DNA of 23,139 nucleotides from JANMDU01 sp031388245. GTDB lineage: Bacteria > Pseudomonadota > Gammaproteobacteria > Burkholderiales > Burkholderiaceae_C. The position numbers and the translations under genes are program-made. The stretch covers positions 1 through 23,139 of the forward strand of contig JANNED010000073.1 in assembly GCA_031388245.1 (NCBI GenBank). The letters are read 5' to 3'. Shown here piece by piece: positions 14,469 to 21,864 of this stretch. How positions within the stretch are numbered: the first letter of the stretch is position 1; the number at the start of each line of letters is the position of its first letter. The notes below the pieces were generated by a model. That model saw nothing but the letters and a program-made list of their open reading frames with translations, was not told where the DNA came from and did not search any database.

Positions 14469-15065
14469 TCAGGGCAAGTGCTTTTCCCGCACCAGCTTGG
14501 CAGGATCGTAGCCTTGTTCGTTGAGGCGTGCTTCGATGGCCAGCCAATCTGCGCTGCTCAGCTGCGTCTCTCGGGCCAGCACCCAGAGGAATTCACGCTT
14601 GGGCTCACCGATCACCGCGTAGCGGTAATCGGCGGCCAACTGGATCACCCAATAATCACCCCACACCCAAGGCAACCAAGCCAGCCACTCTGGGGCGAAG
14701 CGCACCTGCAATTGCGGTGGGCTGAGTTGGCTGCCCGAGAGCACGGTGGCGCGGCCAGCGCGCGCAAGGCCTGTGACCTGCATGTCTTTGCCCTCTGCTG
14801 TGCGGCAGGCATTGATGACTTGGATCGTGCCGCTCGCTTGGGGGGTGTATTGCGCCCGGGTGTTGGAGGCACAGGATTTTTGGAATTTATTGGGATACAG
14901 CGCGATTTGATACCACTGGCCTTGGTAGCGCTGCAGATCAACATGTTGCACCGTGGTCAGCGGTTGGCTGATGGGGTTAGGGCTGGGGTTGGGGCTGGGG
15001 CTTTGTGCGGCAGCAGTCAAGCAGGTGGCCGCCCAGAGGCTGGCGATGAGGTGTTGGTAGGTCAT
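14469..15065 (-). CDS. Blc-like lipocalin
   Basis: A 198-aa lipocalin of the bacterial Blc type, which binds lipids or lysophospholipids in the envelope. After a signal peptide (about residues 1-20) and a Pro/Asn/Ser linker (SPNPSPNPIS), the N-terminal lipocalin signature RYQGQWYQIALYPNKF occurs at residues 46-61. It is followed by paired cysteines (65, 87) and the late DYRYAVIGEPKREFLWVLAR block. There is a Cys at residue 15, but AATC is a poor lipobox, so lipoprotein status is doubtful. It lies 61 bp downstream of rsmG in the same direction, where many relatives have parA-parB. Confidence 0.88.
   Translation of the reverse strand: MTYQHLIASLWAATCLTAAAQSPSPNPSPNPISQPLTTVQHVDLQRYQGQWYQIALYPNKFQKSCASNTRAQYTPQASGTIQVINACRTAEGKDMQVTGLARAGRATVLSGSQLSPPQLQVRFAPEWLAWLPWVWGDYWVIQLAADYRYAVIGEPKREFLWVLARETQLSSADWLAIEARLNEQGYDPAKLVREKHLP
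14973..15000 (+). other. G-quadruplex-type motif with five G tracts
   Basis: Runs of 4, 3, 4, 4 and 4 G on the + strand are spaced by 2-3 nt (gggg, ggg, gggg, gggg, gggg between 14973 and 15000). On the minus strand this encodes the Pro/Ser/Asn linker of the lipocalin, so the motif lies on the template strand just after the signal-peptide codons. Confidence 0.5.
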
Positions 15066-15126
15066 TGTGCGACAAGCTTACTGGTTTTCAAATACGAATA
15101 CCAAGATCTGTGCGCGAAACCCGTTT

Positions 15127-15822
15127 TTAGTTTGAAGAACGCAATCGCATCCAAACCATGCACCGCTCTGCATCCAGCCCCGGCACGGAGAGTTGTTCCA
15201 CGTGAAACACCTCCACGTCTGCGGGCAGGGCGGCGATTTCATCATCGGGCTGCTTGCCTTTGAGCGCCATCCATACGCCAGCGTTTGGGCCATCTGATTT
15301 GAGATGCATGCGGGTGAGCTGCACAAAATCCACCAAGGAAGCAAAGGCGCGGCTGGTGATCACGTCAAACGGGGCGGCTTGCATCGCTTCAACTCTTGCA
15401 TGCACGCCGCGCAGATTTTTGAGCGCGAGCTCGTTGGCCACCTGCTGCACGAAGGCCGCTTTTTTACCAACGGTATCCACACAAGTGACATCTAAGCCGG
15501 GCAAGACACTGGCTAACACCACGCCGGGCAGGCCGCCGCCAGAGCCCACATCAAGCAAGCGGCTCTGTGCCGATTCTGAATTTGCCGATGCTGCACGTGC
15601 CAAATATTTTTGCAAGGGCGGCGCAGCGGCCAGCGAATCTATGATGTGAAGCTGAAGCATCTGCGCTGGATCGCGCAAGGCCGTCAGGTTATAGACTTTG
15701 TTCCACTTCGCAATCAAATCCCGATAGGCCATGAGGCGGTGGGCTTGCGCGGTCTGGAGCGGCAAACCAAGCTGAGCGGCGGCGGCGTGGAGGGTGGCAA
15801 GTTGGGCGGCAAAATCGGGCAT
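15127..15822 (-). CDS. rsmG: 16S rRNA (guanine-527-N7)-methyltransferase RsmG
   Basis: A 231-aa SAM-dependent methyltransferase (GidB) that makes m7G527 in 16S rRNA. Visible motifs are LMAYRDLIAKWNKVYNLTAL, HIIDSLA, the SAM-binding LLDVGSGGGLPGVVLA, VDTVGKKAAFVQQVANEL and ITSRAFASLVDF. The ATG at 15822 gives the family's normal start (MPDFAAQLATLHAAAAQLGL); the frame is open beyond it but not conserved-looking. The C-terminus is slightly long and includes FHVEQ, encoded by a parS-type site. mnmG is usually next door in bacteria, but here two genes separate them. Confidence 0.95.
   Translation of the reverse strand: MPDFAAQLATLHAAAAQLGLPLQTAQAHRLMAYRDLIAKWNKVYNLTALRDPAQMLQLHIIDSLAAAPPLQKYLARAASANSESAQSRLLDVGSGGGLPGVVLASVLPGLDVTCVDTVGKKAAFVQQVANELALKNLRGVHARVEAMQAAPFDVITSRAFASLVDFVQLTRMHLKSDGPNAGVWMALKGKQPDDEIAALPADVEVFHVEQLSVPGLDAERCMVWMRLRSSN
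15194..15209. promoter_or_regulatory. parS-type centromere site 1 (within rsmG)
   Basis: tgttccacgtgaaaca matches the ParB-binding parS consensus TGTTTCACGTGAAACA at 15 of 16 positions. It is read through as FHVEQ codons on the minus strand. Confidence 0.85.
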
Positions 15823-15887
15823 AAGCCCAAGGATTGTAGGCGGCGTTTTGTGCGATGCAGGCGCGATGAATCCATGGCCTGCGCCCA

Positions 15888-16331
15888 TCAGCGTCTCACG
15901 CGATCTGTGGCGTTGAGCTTCTCCAACGCCTCGCTGGCGGCAAACTGGCATGCCTCCCAAGCTTTGGAAATGGCGTTGCCTTCCTTCATGAGCTCGTCCA
16001 TGCCGCCTGCTTGCTGGGCTTTGGCTTGGAAGGCTTGGCGGGCGCGGCGGCATTCAGGGCTGAGCATGGCTTCGTATTCGGCCAAGCGCTTGTCCATGGC
16101 GCCGCGAGTTTGGGGGTCTGCTTTGGCATCGGCTTTGGGTGGCGGGCTGGCTACAGCGCCGCCGGATGGTTTAACAGATATCTCTGCGCCCGCGCCGTTG
16201 GCGCAAGGCGTATCGCTGAAGCTGATGCCGCCTGAGCCTTGGCAGCGGTACATTTTTTGAGCGCAGGCTGGCCAGCTCATGGCGCTCAGCAGCGCGACAG
16301 CGATCAGATGTTTCACGTGAAACTTTGTCAT
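15888..16331 (-). CDS. DUF4124 domain periplasmic protein
   Basis: A 147-aa protein with a signal peptide (HLIAVALLSAMSWPACAQ) followed by the DUF4124 signature MYRCQGSGGISFSDTPC (residues 27-43) and a charged, helical C-terminal part with two further cysteines. The function of DUF4124 proteins is unknown; they are frequent in betaproteobacteria. The start codon region (MTKFHVKH) is built around a parS site, so the gene's 5' end and a chromosome-partition site coincide. It lies 17 bp after the preceding gene and 65 bp before rsmG. Confidence 0.85.
   Translation of the reverse strand: MTKFHVKHLIAVALLSAMSWPACAQKMYRCQGSGGISFSDTPCANGAGAEISVKPSGGAVASPPPKADAKADPQTRGAMDKRLAEYEAMLSPECRRARQAFQAKAQQAGGMDELMKEGNAISKAWEACQFAASEALEKLNATDRVRR
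16309..16324. promoter_or_regulatory. parS-type centromere site 2 (start of the DUF4124 gene)
   Basis: tgtttcacgtgaaact matches parS at 15 of 16 positions. It begins 8 bp inside the gene and encodes FHVKH. ParB bound here would sit directly over the translation start region. Confidence 0.88.
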
Positions 16332-16348
16332 GGTGAGCCTCGATGTGA

Positions 16349-17137
16349 TCAGGGGTTGTTCCAGCAGTTACCGGGTTGGTCTCGGATATGCACCCAATGG
16401 CGCAGGCGTGTGTCGAGCCGCAGGCCACGCTTGGCCACAAAGCCCCAGCCGGCTTGATGTTTGCCCGTACCAGTACCAGTGCCAGTGCCCGCTTCCGCGT
16501 CATGAAAATCGGCCATGCGCCAGCCCGAGCCAAGCTCTTTTTCGCAACGTGCGCTGGCCGCTGCCAACGATCCAATCACAAAGCCGGCCACGGGCTCGGT
16601 GCTGGCCACACTGCCCGAGGCCCAGCCGTCGGTCACCACATCGTTGAAGCTGATCGCGCCACGCTCGCGTTCGCCTTTGAGCGGCTCAGCCGATGTACGA
16701 GTGGCCGATGGAAAAGAGGATTCTGGCGTGGAGCCGTCTTTTTGGATGCAAAGAATCGGCAGCGCCAAACGGCAGGATGCATCGCCTTGATAAGGGTTGC
16801 AACTGTTGGCATGGGGCTGGCTGATGCCTTCTTTGGGCTGGCCATGGCAGCTCATCCAAACGGCGCTGGCAGGAAGCTTGTCGTTGGCCAATGCGCCCCA
16901 TGTCAAGCCGAAAGCATCCGGGTTGTTTGGATTGGCGGGCAGGGCGACGGCTGGGCCGGCATTCGCAGGGCTTGAATTTGACGGGTTATGTGCCAAGGCT
17001 TTTTCTTGAGCCAGCTCTTGGGCGGCACGGCTGGGCTTGCCTTTGAGCCACAACAATGGCACGCAGAGCATGGCCAGCAGCACGACAACAATGAACATGC
17101 TGCGCGGCGTTAAAAAACCGAGTTGTGTTGCTTTCAT
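16349..17137 (-). CDS. Membrane-anchored protein of unknown function
   Basis: A 262-aa protein with one N-terminal transmembrane segment (SMFIVVVLLAMLCVPLLWL) and a periplasmic remainder containing seven cysteines. An SFNDVVTDGW segment is followed later by GWRMADFHD, AGWGFVAKRG and a terminal HWVHIRDQPGNCW. I recognise no named domain. The GTGTGTGTG residue tract comes from a short tandem repeat of agtacc/agtgcc units near 16463-16490. The ATG at 17137 follows an agaagg ribosome site; an ATG seven codons upstream (17158) is possible. Either start leaves only 26-46 bp to the mnmG stop, so it probably rides on the mnmG transcript. Confidence 0.6.
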   Translation of the reverse strand: MKATQLGFLTPRSMFIVVVLLAMLCVPLLWLKGKPSRAAQELAQEKALAHNPSNSSPANAGPAVALPANPNNPDAFGLTWGALANDKLPASAVWMSCHGQPKEGISQPHANSCNPYQGDASCRLALPILCIQKDGSTPESSFPSATRTSAEPLKGERERGAISFNDVVTDGWASGSVASTEPVAGFVIGSLAAASARCEKELGSGWRMADFHDAEAGTGTGTGTGKHQAGWGFVAKRGLRLDTRLRHWVHIRDQPGNCWNNP

Positions 17138-17183
17138 GCGCCTTCTCTTTGAATCCATCAGAGCCAGCGTGAACGCAGAGCGC

Positions 17184-19256
17184 TCAGGCCGCTTGGGCTT
17201 TTGTCTCAGGATCGTTTGCGCTCGCAGCAAACCCTTTGAACTTCGCTTTTTTCAGATAAATCAACAAGAGCGAAATGCTGGCCGGCGTGATGCCGCTGAT
17301 GCGCGAAGCCTGCCCGAGCGTCTCGGGCTGGTGCTTGGCCAGCTTATGCCGCGCTTCAAAGGAGAGGCTTTGCACTTGAGTGTAATCCAGCCCGACGGGC
17401 AAACGCAGGTTTTCATAGTGCGAGGCGCGCTTGACTTCATCGAGTTGGCGCTCAATGTAGCCACTGTATTTTGCGGCGATCTCGACCTGCTCCAATACCG
17501 ACTCGCGCAGATCACCCAGTGTTTCACGTGAAACGGTCTCGCTGGTGTGATCTTGCTCGATTTGCGTTTCAGGTGCGGCTTGCCTCAGGGAAACCAAAGA
17601 TTCATAGCTCACGCCCGGGCGACGCAGCAGCTCAAACAAGCTGTATTCATGCTCAATGCTTTTGCCCAGCACGCGCTCGGCCTCAGCCAAAGGCAGCTTG
17701 GCTGGCGTGACCCAAGTGGATTTCAAGCGCTGTGTTTCACGTGAAACAGCTTCGAGCTTGCGGCTGAAAGCCTCCCAGCGCGCATCGTCAACCAAGCCCA
17801 GCTTGCGGCCCACTTCGGTGAGCCGTGCGTCGGCATTGTCTTCGCGCAGTTGCAGCCGGTATTCTGCGCGGCTGGTGAACATGCGGTAAGGCTCGGTCAC
17901 GCCCTGGGTGGTGAGATCGTCAACCAACACGCCGAGATAGGCTTCTGATCTGCCGGGCAACCACGTGCTGCGTTCATAGCTGATCGCGCCTGAGGCAGAT
18001 TTGGCCGCATCGCCGAAGCCCATGCTGCGCACTTGAAGTGCCGCATTGATCCCCGCAAACAAGCCTTGCGCGGCGGCTTCTTCAGAGCCTGTCGTGCCGT
18101 TGATCTGCCCGGCAAAAAAGAGGCCGCCAACTGCCTTGGTTTCAAAGCTGGAGCGCAATTCGCGTGGATCGAAATAATCGTATTCAATCGCGTAGCCGGG
18201 GCGCAAGATGTGGGCATTTTCCAGCCCCTTGATCGAGCGGATCATGGCCAGTTGAATATCAAAAGGCATGCTGGTGGAGATGCCATTGGGATAAATTTCG
18301 TGCGTCGTCAAGCCTTCGGGCTCTAGGAAAATTTGGTGTGCATCTTTGTCGGCAAAGCGGTTGACTTTGTCTTCCACGCTCGGGCAGTAGCGCGGTCCCA
18401 CGCCTTCGATTTTGCCGGTAAACATGGGGCTGCGGTCAAAGCCGGAGCGGATGATGGCGTGCGTTTTTTCGTTGGTGTGCGTGATCCAGCAGGGCACTTG
18501 GCGCGGATGCATGGCCGCCCCACCGTAGGCATGCGCCATGAAGCTGAAGACGGGCATGGGGCTTGCGATATTGCCATTCTTATCCGGCATGCCATCCCCG
18601 GGTTGCTCAATGCATTGTGAATAATCAATGCTGCGGCCATCGATGCGAGCGGGCGTGCCGGTTTTGAGGCGGCCTTGCGGGAGTTTGAGCTCTTTGAGCC
18701 TGGCAGAAAGCGACACGGCTGGCGGATCGCCGGCCCGCCCCGCCGCGTAATTGTTCAGGCCAACGTGGATTTTGCCGTCTAAGAAAGTGCCTGCTGTGAG
18801 CACCACAGAGCGGCTGCGAAAACGAATGCCGACCTGCGTCACAGCGCCCACAACGCGGTCGCCCTCAACCAGCAAATCATCCACAGCCTGCTGGAAGAGC
18901 CACAAATTCGGTTGATTTTCTAAGCGATGTCGAATCGCCGCTTTGTACAGCACACGATCCGCCTGCGCCCGAGTCGCCCTCACAGCCGGGCCTTTCGAGC
19001 CATTCAAAATCCTGAATTGAATGCCTGCCTCATCAGTCGCCAGAGCCATCGCCCCGCCCAGCGCATCCACCTCTTTGACCAAATGACCCTTGCCAATCCC
19101 GCCAATCGAGGGGTTGCAGCTCATCTGCCCCAGCGTCTCGATATTGTGCGAAAGCAGCAAAGTTGAGCAGCCCATGCGCGCGCTGGCCAGCGCCGCTTCC
19201 GTGCCAGCGTGGCCACCGCCGACGACGATGACATCAAATATCTGTGGGTAGTCCAT
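17184..19256 (-). CDS. mnmG: tRNA uridine 5-carboxymethylaminomethyl modification enzyme MnmG
   Basis: A 690-aa FAD protein (GidA) that works with MnmE to modify U34 in several tRNAs. Features are the FAD dinucleotide-binding motif DVIVVGGGHAGTEAA near residue 8, SCNPSIGGIGKGHLVKEVDALGG, the FAD-contact GTFLDGKIHVG, the GRLKTGTPARIDG block, GLFFAGQINGTTGSEEAAAQG and a C-terminal helical MnmE-interaction region ending ITPASISLLLIYLKK. The ATG at 19256 starts MDYPQIFDVIV, the normal family N-terminus; the longer open frame adds 21 residues overlapping the upstream repeat. It is longer than the roughly 630 aa of many orthologues, partly through two VSRET segments encoded by parS sites. Confidence 0.97.
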   Translation of the reverse strand: MDYPQIFDVIVVGGGHAGTEAALASARMGCSTLLLSHNIETLGQMSCNPSIGGIGKGHLVKEVDALGGAMALATDEAGIQFRILNGSKGPAVRATRAQADRVLYKAAIRHRLENQPNLWLFQQAVDDLLVEGDRVVGAVTQVGIRFRSRSVVLTAGTFLDGKIHVGLNNYAAGRAGDPPAVSLSARLKELKLPQGRLKTGTPARIDGRSIDYSQCIEQPGDGMPDKNGNIASPMPVFSFMAHAYGGAAMHPRQVPCWITHTNEKTHAIIRSGFDRSPMFTGKIEGVGPRYCPSVEDKVNRFADKDAHQIFLEPEGLTTHEIYPNGISTSMPFDIQLAMIRSIKGLENAHILRPGYAIEYDYFDPRELRSSFETKAVGGLFFAGQINGTTGSEEAAAQGLFAGINAALQVRSMGFGDAAKSASGAISYERSTWLPGRSEAYLGVLVDDLTTQGVTEPYRMFTSRAEYRLQLREDNADARLTEVGRKLGLVDDARWEAFSRKLEAVSRETQRLKSTWVTPAKLPLAEAERVLGKSIEHEYSLFELLRRPGVSYESLVSLRQAAPETQIEQDHTSETVSRETLGDLRESVLEQVEIAAKYSGYIERQLDEVKRASHYENLRLPVGLDYTQVQSLSFEARHKLAKHQPETLGQASRISGITPASISLLLIYLKKAKFKGFAASANDPETKAQAA
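17520..17535. promoter_or_regulatory. parS-type centromere site 3 (within mnmG)
   Basis: tgtttcacgtgaaacg matches parS at 15 of 16 positions and is translated as VSRET in the C-terminal part of MnmG. It lies 213 bp from the perfect site. Confidence 0.88.
17733..17748. promoter_or_regulatory. parS-type centromere site 4, perfect consensus (within mnmG)
   Basis: tgtttcacgtgaaaca is the full 16-bp parS palindrome and is also translated as VSRET. Four such sites within about 2.6 kb mark an origin-proximal centromere region recognised by ParB, the gene for which is outside this window. Confidence 0.93.
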
Positions 19257-19304
19257 GGGTTGTGTGATGGCTTGGTGAGTGTGTATTGTCTCAAATTTCC
19301 AATA

Positions 19305-19369
19305 CGCTATAAAAACCATAGCATACTACACAGATCGTGTGCCGGCAATTAGCTTGTTTCGCTTGGATT
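19305..19369 (-). repeat. 65-bp dispersed repeat, copy E
   Basis: On the minus strand the landmarks are gaaacaagc, gccggca, tagtatgctatgg and atagcg, closest to copy D. It starts 50 bp after the desaturase stop in the same orientation as that gene and ends 48 bp before the mnmG ATG, so it may also overlap the mnmG promoter. Its 3' part has a perfect gctat...atagc inverted pair. Confidence 0.8.
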
Positions 19370-19419
19370 TCTGGAGCGTTGATGGCCTCGCAGCGCGGCA
19401 GATGCGCCTGCCCCTTAAT

Positions 19420-20505
19420 TCAGGGGTGTGTGGTGAGTGCTTTGCGCGGCGGTAAGGTGTGAACCAAGATGCGCTTCATCACAGTCAGGTATTGCTTGAA
19501 CAAGCTGCCCGTGTTGTAAAACAAACCATATTTTTTGCACAGCGCCTGAATCTGCGGCGCAATCTCGGGGTAACGGTGCGCGGGCATATCGGGGAACAAA
19601 TGGTGCTCAATTTGGTGGCTCAGATGCCCTGTCATGATGTGAAACAAGCGGCTGCCGCTGAGGTTGCTGGATCCCGAGAGTTGGCGCAAATACCAATCTC
19701 CCCGGGTCTCTTGGCGCGTATCGGCTTCGCGGTAAATCGCCACGCCGTCTGTAAAGTGGCCGCAGAAAATCACCACATAAGTCCATAAGTTGCGGATCAA
19801 GTTGGCGCAGAAGTTGCCCGCGAGCACGCGCGGCGCACTCCATAAAGCGAGTGCGGGAAAGAGCAGGTAGTCTTTGAACCAGACCTTGCCAACCTTGGTC
19901 AGGAAGCGTTTCAGCCGCGCTCGAAACTCTGCCTTGGGCATTGCGCCATGGATGTATTTTCCGATCTCCAGATCATGTGAACCCACACCATATTGAAAGC
20001 CGAGTGCCAGCAGCGCATTGGCGAGCGGTTGCAGCAAGTGCCGAGGCTTCCAGCGCTGCGCATCCGTGAGGCGAAGCAAGGAATAGCCCAAATCACGGTC
20101 TTTGCCTAGGATATTGGTGTAAGTGTGGTGCATCACGTTGTGCGAATGACGCCACTGCTCACCGTCGCATGCAATGTCCCACTCAAACTTTTGCGAATTC
20201 AGGGCAGGATCACCCGTCCAGTCGTATTGGCCGTGCATCACGTTGTGGCCGATTTCCATGTTGTCCAAGATCTTGGCGTGGGCCAAAGCCATCACGCCAG
20301 CCACCCAACTCAGGGGCCCGAGACCGAAATGCAGCAAGGCGCGCCCACCGATTTCGCTGGCGCGGCTGATGCGAATCATGCTTCGGATGTGATCCACATC
20401 GGCCTGACCGAGATGGTTCATCACACTGGCGCGAATCGCGTCAAGCTCGCGCTCAAATTCATCGATCTGGGCGCGGCTTAAATGGGTGGGTTGGGCAAAG
20501 CTCAT
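19420..20505 (-). CDS. Membrane fatty acid desaturase (acyl-CoA/acyl-lipid desaturase)
   Basis: A 361-aa integral membrane di-iron enzyme that introduces a cis double bond into acyl chains. The three histidine boxes are intact: HNVMH (87-91), HNVMHH (122-127) and HQIEHH (297-302). Hydrophobic segments lie around residues 60-75, 160-175, 210-230 and 238-252. An aggaa ribosome site precedes the ATG. It is 47 bp downstream of a flavin/2Fe-2S reductase that would supply electrons, and the pair is divergent from a FabR/DesT-like repressor. This matches the known desaturase-reductase-repressor arrangement of Pseudomonas (DesB, DesC, DesT). The regiospecificity (delta-9 or other) cannot be read from the sequence. 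Confidence 0.92.
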   Translation of the reverse strand: MSFAQPTHLSRAQIDEFERELDAIRASVMNHLGQADVDHIRSMIRISRASEIGGRALLHFGLGPLSWVAGVMALAHAKILDNMEIGHNVMHGQYDWTGDPALNSQKFEWDIACDGEQWRHSHNVMHHTYTNILGKDRDLGYSLLRLTDAQRWKPRHLLQPLANALLALGFQYGVGSHDLEIGKYIHGAMPKAEFRARLKRFLTKVGKVWFKDYLLFPALALWSAPRVLAGNFCANLIRNLWTYVVIFCGHFTDGVAIYREADTRQETRGDWYLRQLSGSSNLSGSRLFHIMTGHLSHQIEHHLFPDMPAHRYPEIAPQIQALCKKYGLFYNTGSLFKQYLTVMKRILVHTLPPRKALTTHP

Positions 20506-20552
20506 ACAGGTTCCTAGGAAGAAGGGTTCAAGGATTCAGGGGGAAGAAGGGC

Positions 20553-21674
20553 TCAAAGATCCAGTGTGATATCGGATCGCGCCGCGCTGATGCACAGGCG
20601 GATCAGCGCGTTGGGCTCAGAAGAGATTTCTCCGGTTTGAAGGTTTTGCACCGTGCCGCTGGTCTTGGTGCATTGGCAGCTGCGGCAAATGCCGATGCGG
20701 CAGCCATGCTTGGGCGACAAGCCGTTTTGCTCGGCCTGCACCAGCAAGGCAGCGCTGCCTTGCGTCGTAAATTGCTTGCCGCTGGCTTGGAACGATACGG
20801 TCACTGGCGTGCCCGCCAGCTCGGTGGGCAGAATCGGCGCAGCAACGAAGCGCTCGCTATCAAGAGGCTGTGCCATGCCCGAGGTGAGCCAATACTGGTG
20901 CATGTCGTCCATCCAAGCGCCAGGCCCGCACATCCAAGCACGCCGCGCAGCAAGATCGGGCACGGCTGCATGCAGGGCAGCGGGGCTCAAACGCCCGGCT
21001 GTAGCGGAAAAGTGCAGCATCTGGCGCAGTCTTGGGAAAGTCGCCTGCAACTGTGCCAGCGCTCCTGCAAAGAGCTGGTCTTGCGGGCTGCGGCACATGT
21101 GCGCAAACACCACATCGCCGGCGTAATGGCGTGCGTTCAAATCTCGCAGCATGGCCATGACGGGTGTGATGCCACTGCCCGCGCTCAGAAGCAGGATTTT
21201 TTCTGACAGCTCGGCTGGCAAGACGAAATCGCCCATCGCTTGGCTGATGGTCAACACATCACCGGCACGAATGTGATCATGCATGTGAGCCGAAACACAG
21301 CCGCTTGGCTGGCGCTGCACGGTGATGGCCAAGCGCCGCGCACCGGGGCGCGAGGAGATGCTGTACATGCGCGATACCCGCCGACCCGCTATCTCAAGCT
21401 GCACCCTGACAAACTGGCCTGCCAATGCGCCCTGCCACAGTGCGTTGGGCGCAAGCACGAAGGTCTTGGTGGAGGCGTTCTCTTGCACCACCCGCACCAC
21501 CCGAGCACGAACCTCGGTGAGCGAGAGCATCGGATGTATGCCGCGTAGCGTGTCCTCTACCGCGCCGTGGCTCACGATCGACTCAACCCAGGGCTGCTTG
21601 AAGAGCCGCGTGACAGGCGCATTCAGCTTGTGGGCGAATCGTGACAGTGTTCTTTGTGGCGCGTGGGGGTGCAT
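20553..21674 (-). CDS. Ferredoxin reductase-type electron donor for the desaturase (FAD, NAD(P)H, 2Fe-2S)
   Basis: A 373-aa oxidoreductase with the domain order FAD-binding, NAD(P)H-binding and C-terminal plant-type 2Fe-2S ferredoxin. Motifs are RMYSISS (102-108) for flavin, SAGSGITPVMAML (164-176) for the nucleotide, the late MCGPGAWM, and an iron-sulfur set at Cys325, Cys330, Cys333 and Cys361 (CRIGICRSC, then LC). It passes electrons from NAD(P)H to the desaturase encoded next. The ATG at 21674 has ggag 6 bp upstream; the longer open frame would translate the operator palindrome and is rejected. Confidence 0.9.
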   Translation of the reverse strand: MHPHAPQRTLSRFAHKLNAPVTRLFKQPWVESIVSHGAVEDTLRGIHPMLSLTEVRARVVRVVQENASTKTFVLAPNALWQGALAGQFVRVQLEIAGRRVSRMYSISSRPGARRLAITVQRQPSGCVSAHMHDHIRAGDVLTISQAMGDFVLPAELSEKILLLSAGSGITPVMAMLRDLNARHYAGDVVFAHMCRSPQDQLFAGALAQLQATFPRLRQMLHFSATAGRLSPAALHAAVPDLAARRAWMCGPGAWMDDMHQYWLTSGMAQPLDSERFVAAPILPTELAGTPVTVSFQASGKQFTTQGSAALLVQAEQNGLSPKHGCRIGICRSCQCTKTSGTVQNLQTGEISSEPNALIRLCISAARSDITLDL

Positions 21675-21724
21675 GTCTACTCCAAGTTGTGGGCAGAGGC
21701 CCGTTGCCTCTTTCCTTGGCTTGT

Positions 21725-21753
21725 ATTGTGTACGATCGTACACATGTCGGCAA
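21725..21753 (-). promoter_or_regulatory. Candidate promoter of the reductase-desaturase operon
   Basis: On the minus strand ttgccg (21748-21753) and cacaat (21725-21730) are separated by 17 bp. The operator palindrome fills the spacer and overlaps the -10, the expected geometry for repression. Each hexamer matches consensus at four of six positions. Confidence 0.45.
21727..21744. promoter_or_regulatory. 18-bp perfect palindrome, probable FabR/DesT-type operator
   Basis: tgtgtacgatcgtacaca is fully self-complementary and lies in the divergent region between the reductase gene and the TetR-family gene. TetR repressors typically bind such 16-20 bp palindromes in their own divergent promoter. 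A second, partial copy lies at 21834-21851. Confidence 0.8.
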
Positions 21754-21809
21754 GTATTTGATTCCAAATTAGAGGATAAAACCAATATGCCAATGAAAAA
21801 TCAGAATAA

Positions 21810-21838
21810 TTGACACAAAATCACGGCATTGTTAAAAT
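21810..21838 (+). promoter_or_regulatory. Promoter of the TetR-family repressor gene
   Basis: A perfect -35 ttgaca (21810-21815), a 17-bp spacer and taaaat (21833-21838, five of six) lie 26 bp before the ATG. The -10 overlaps the second operator-like site, which suggests autoregulation. Confidence 0.7.
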
Positions 21839-21851
21839 ACGGTTGTACACA
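21834..21851. promoter_or_regulatory. Second, imperfect operator overlapping the repressor's own -10
   Basis: aaaatacggttgtacaca matches the 18-bp palindrome at 12 positions. It keeps one half-site (gtacaca) intact and the inner tacg of the other. Weaker symmetry would fit weaker, autoregulatory binding. Confidence 0.5.
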
Positions 21852-21864
21852 AAAAAAGAGTCAT

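Noticed and set aside
21675..21785. Extended start of the ferredoxin-reductase-type gene
   Set aside because: It would translate the operator palindrome and the promoter. The ATG at 21674 has a well-spaced ggag.
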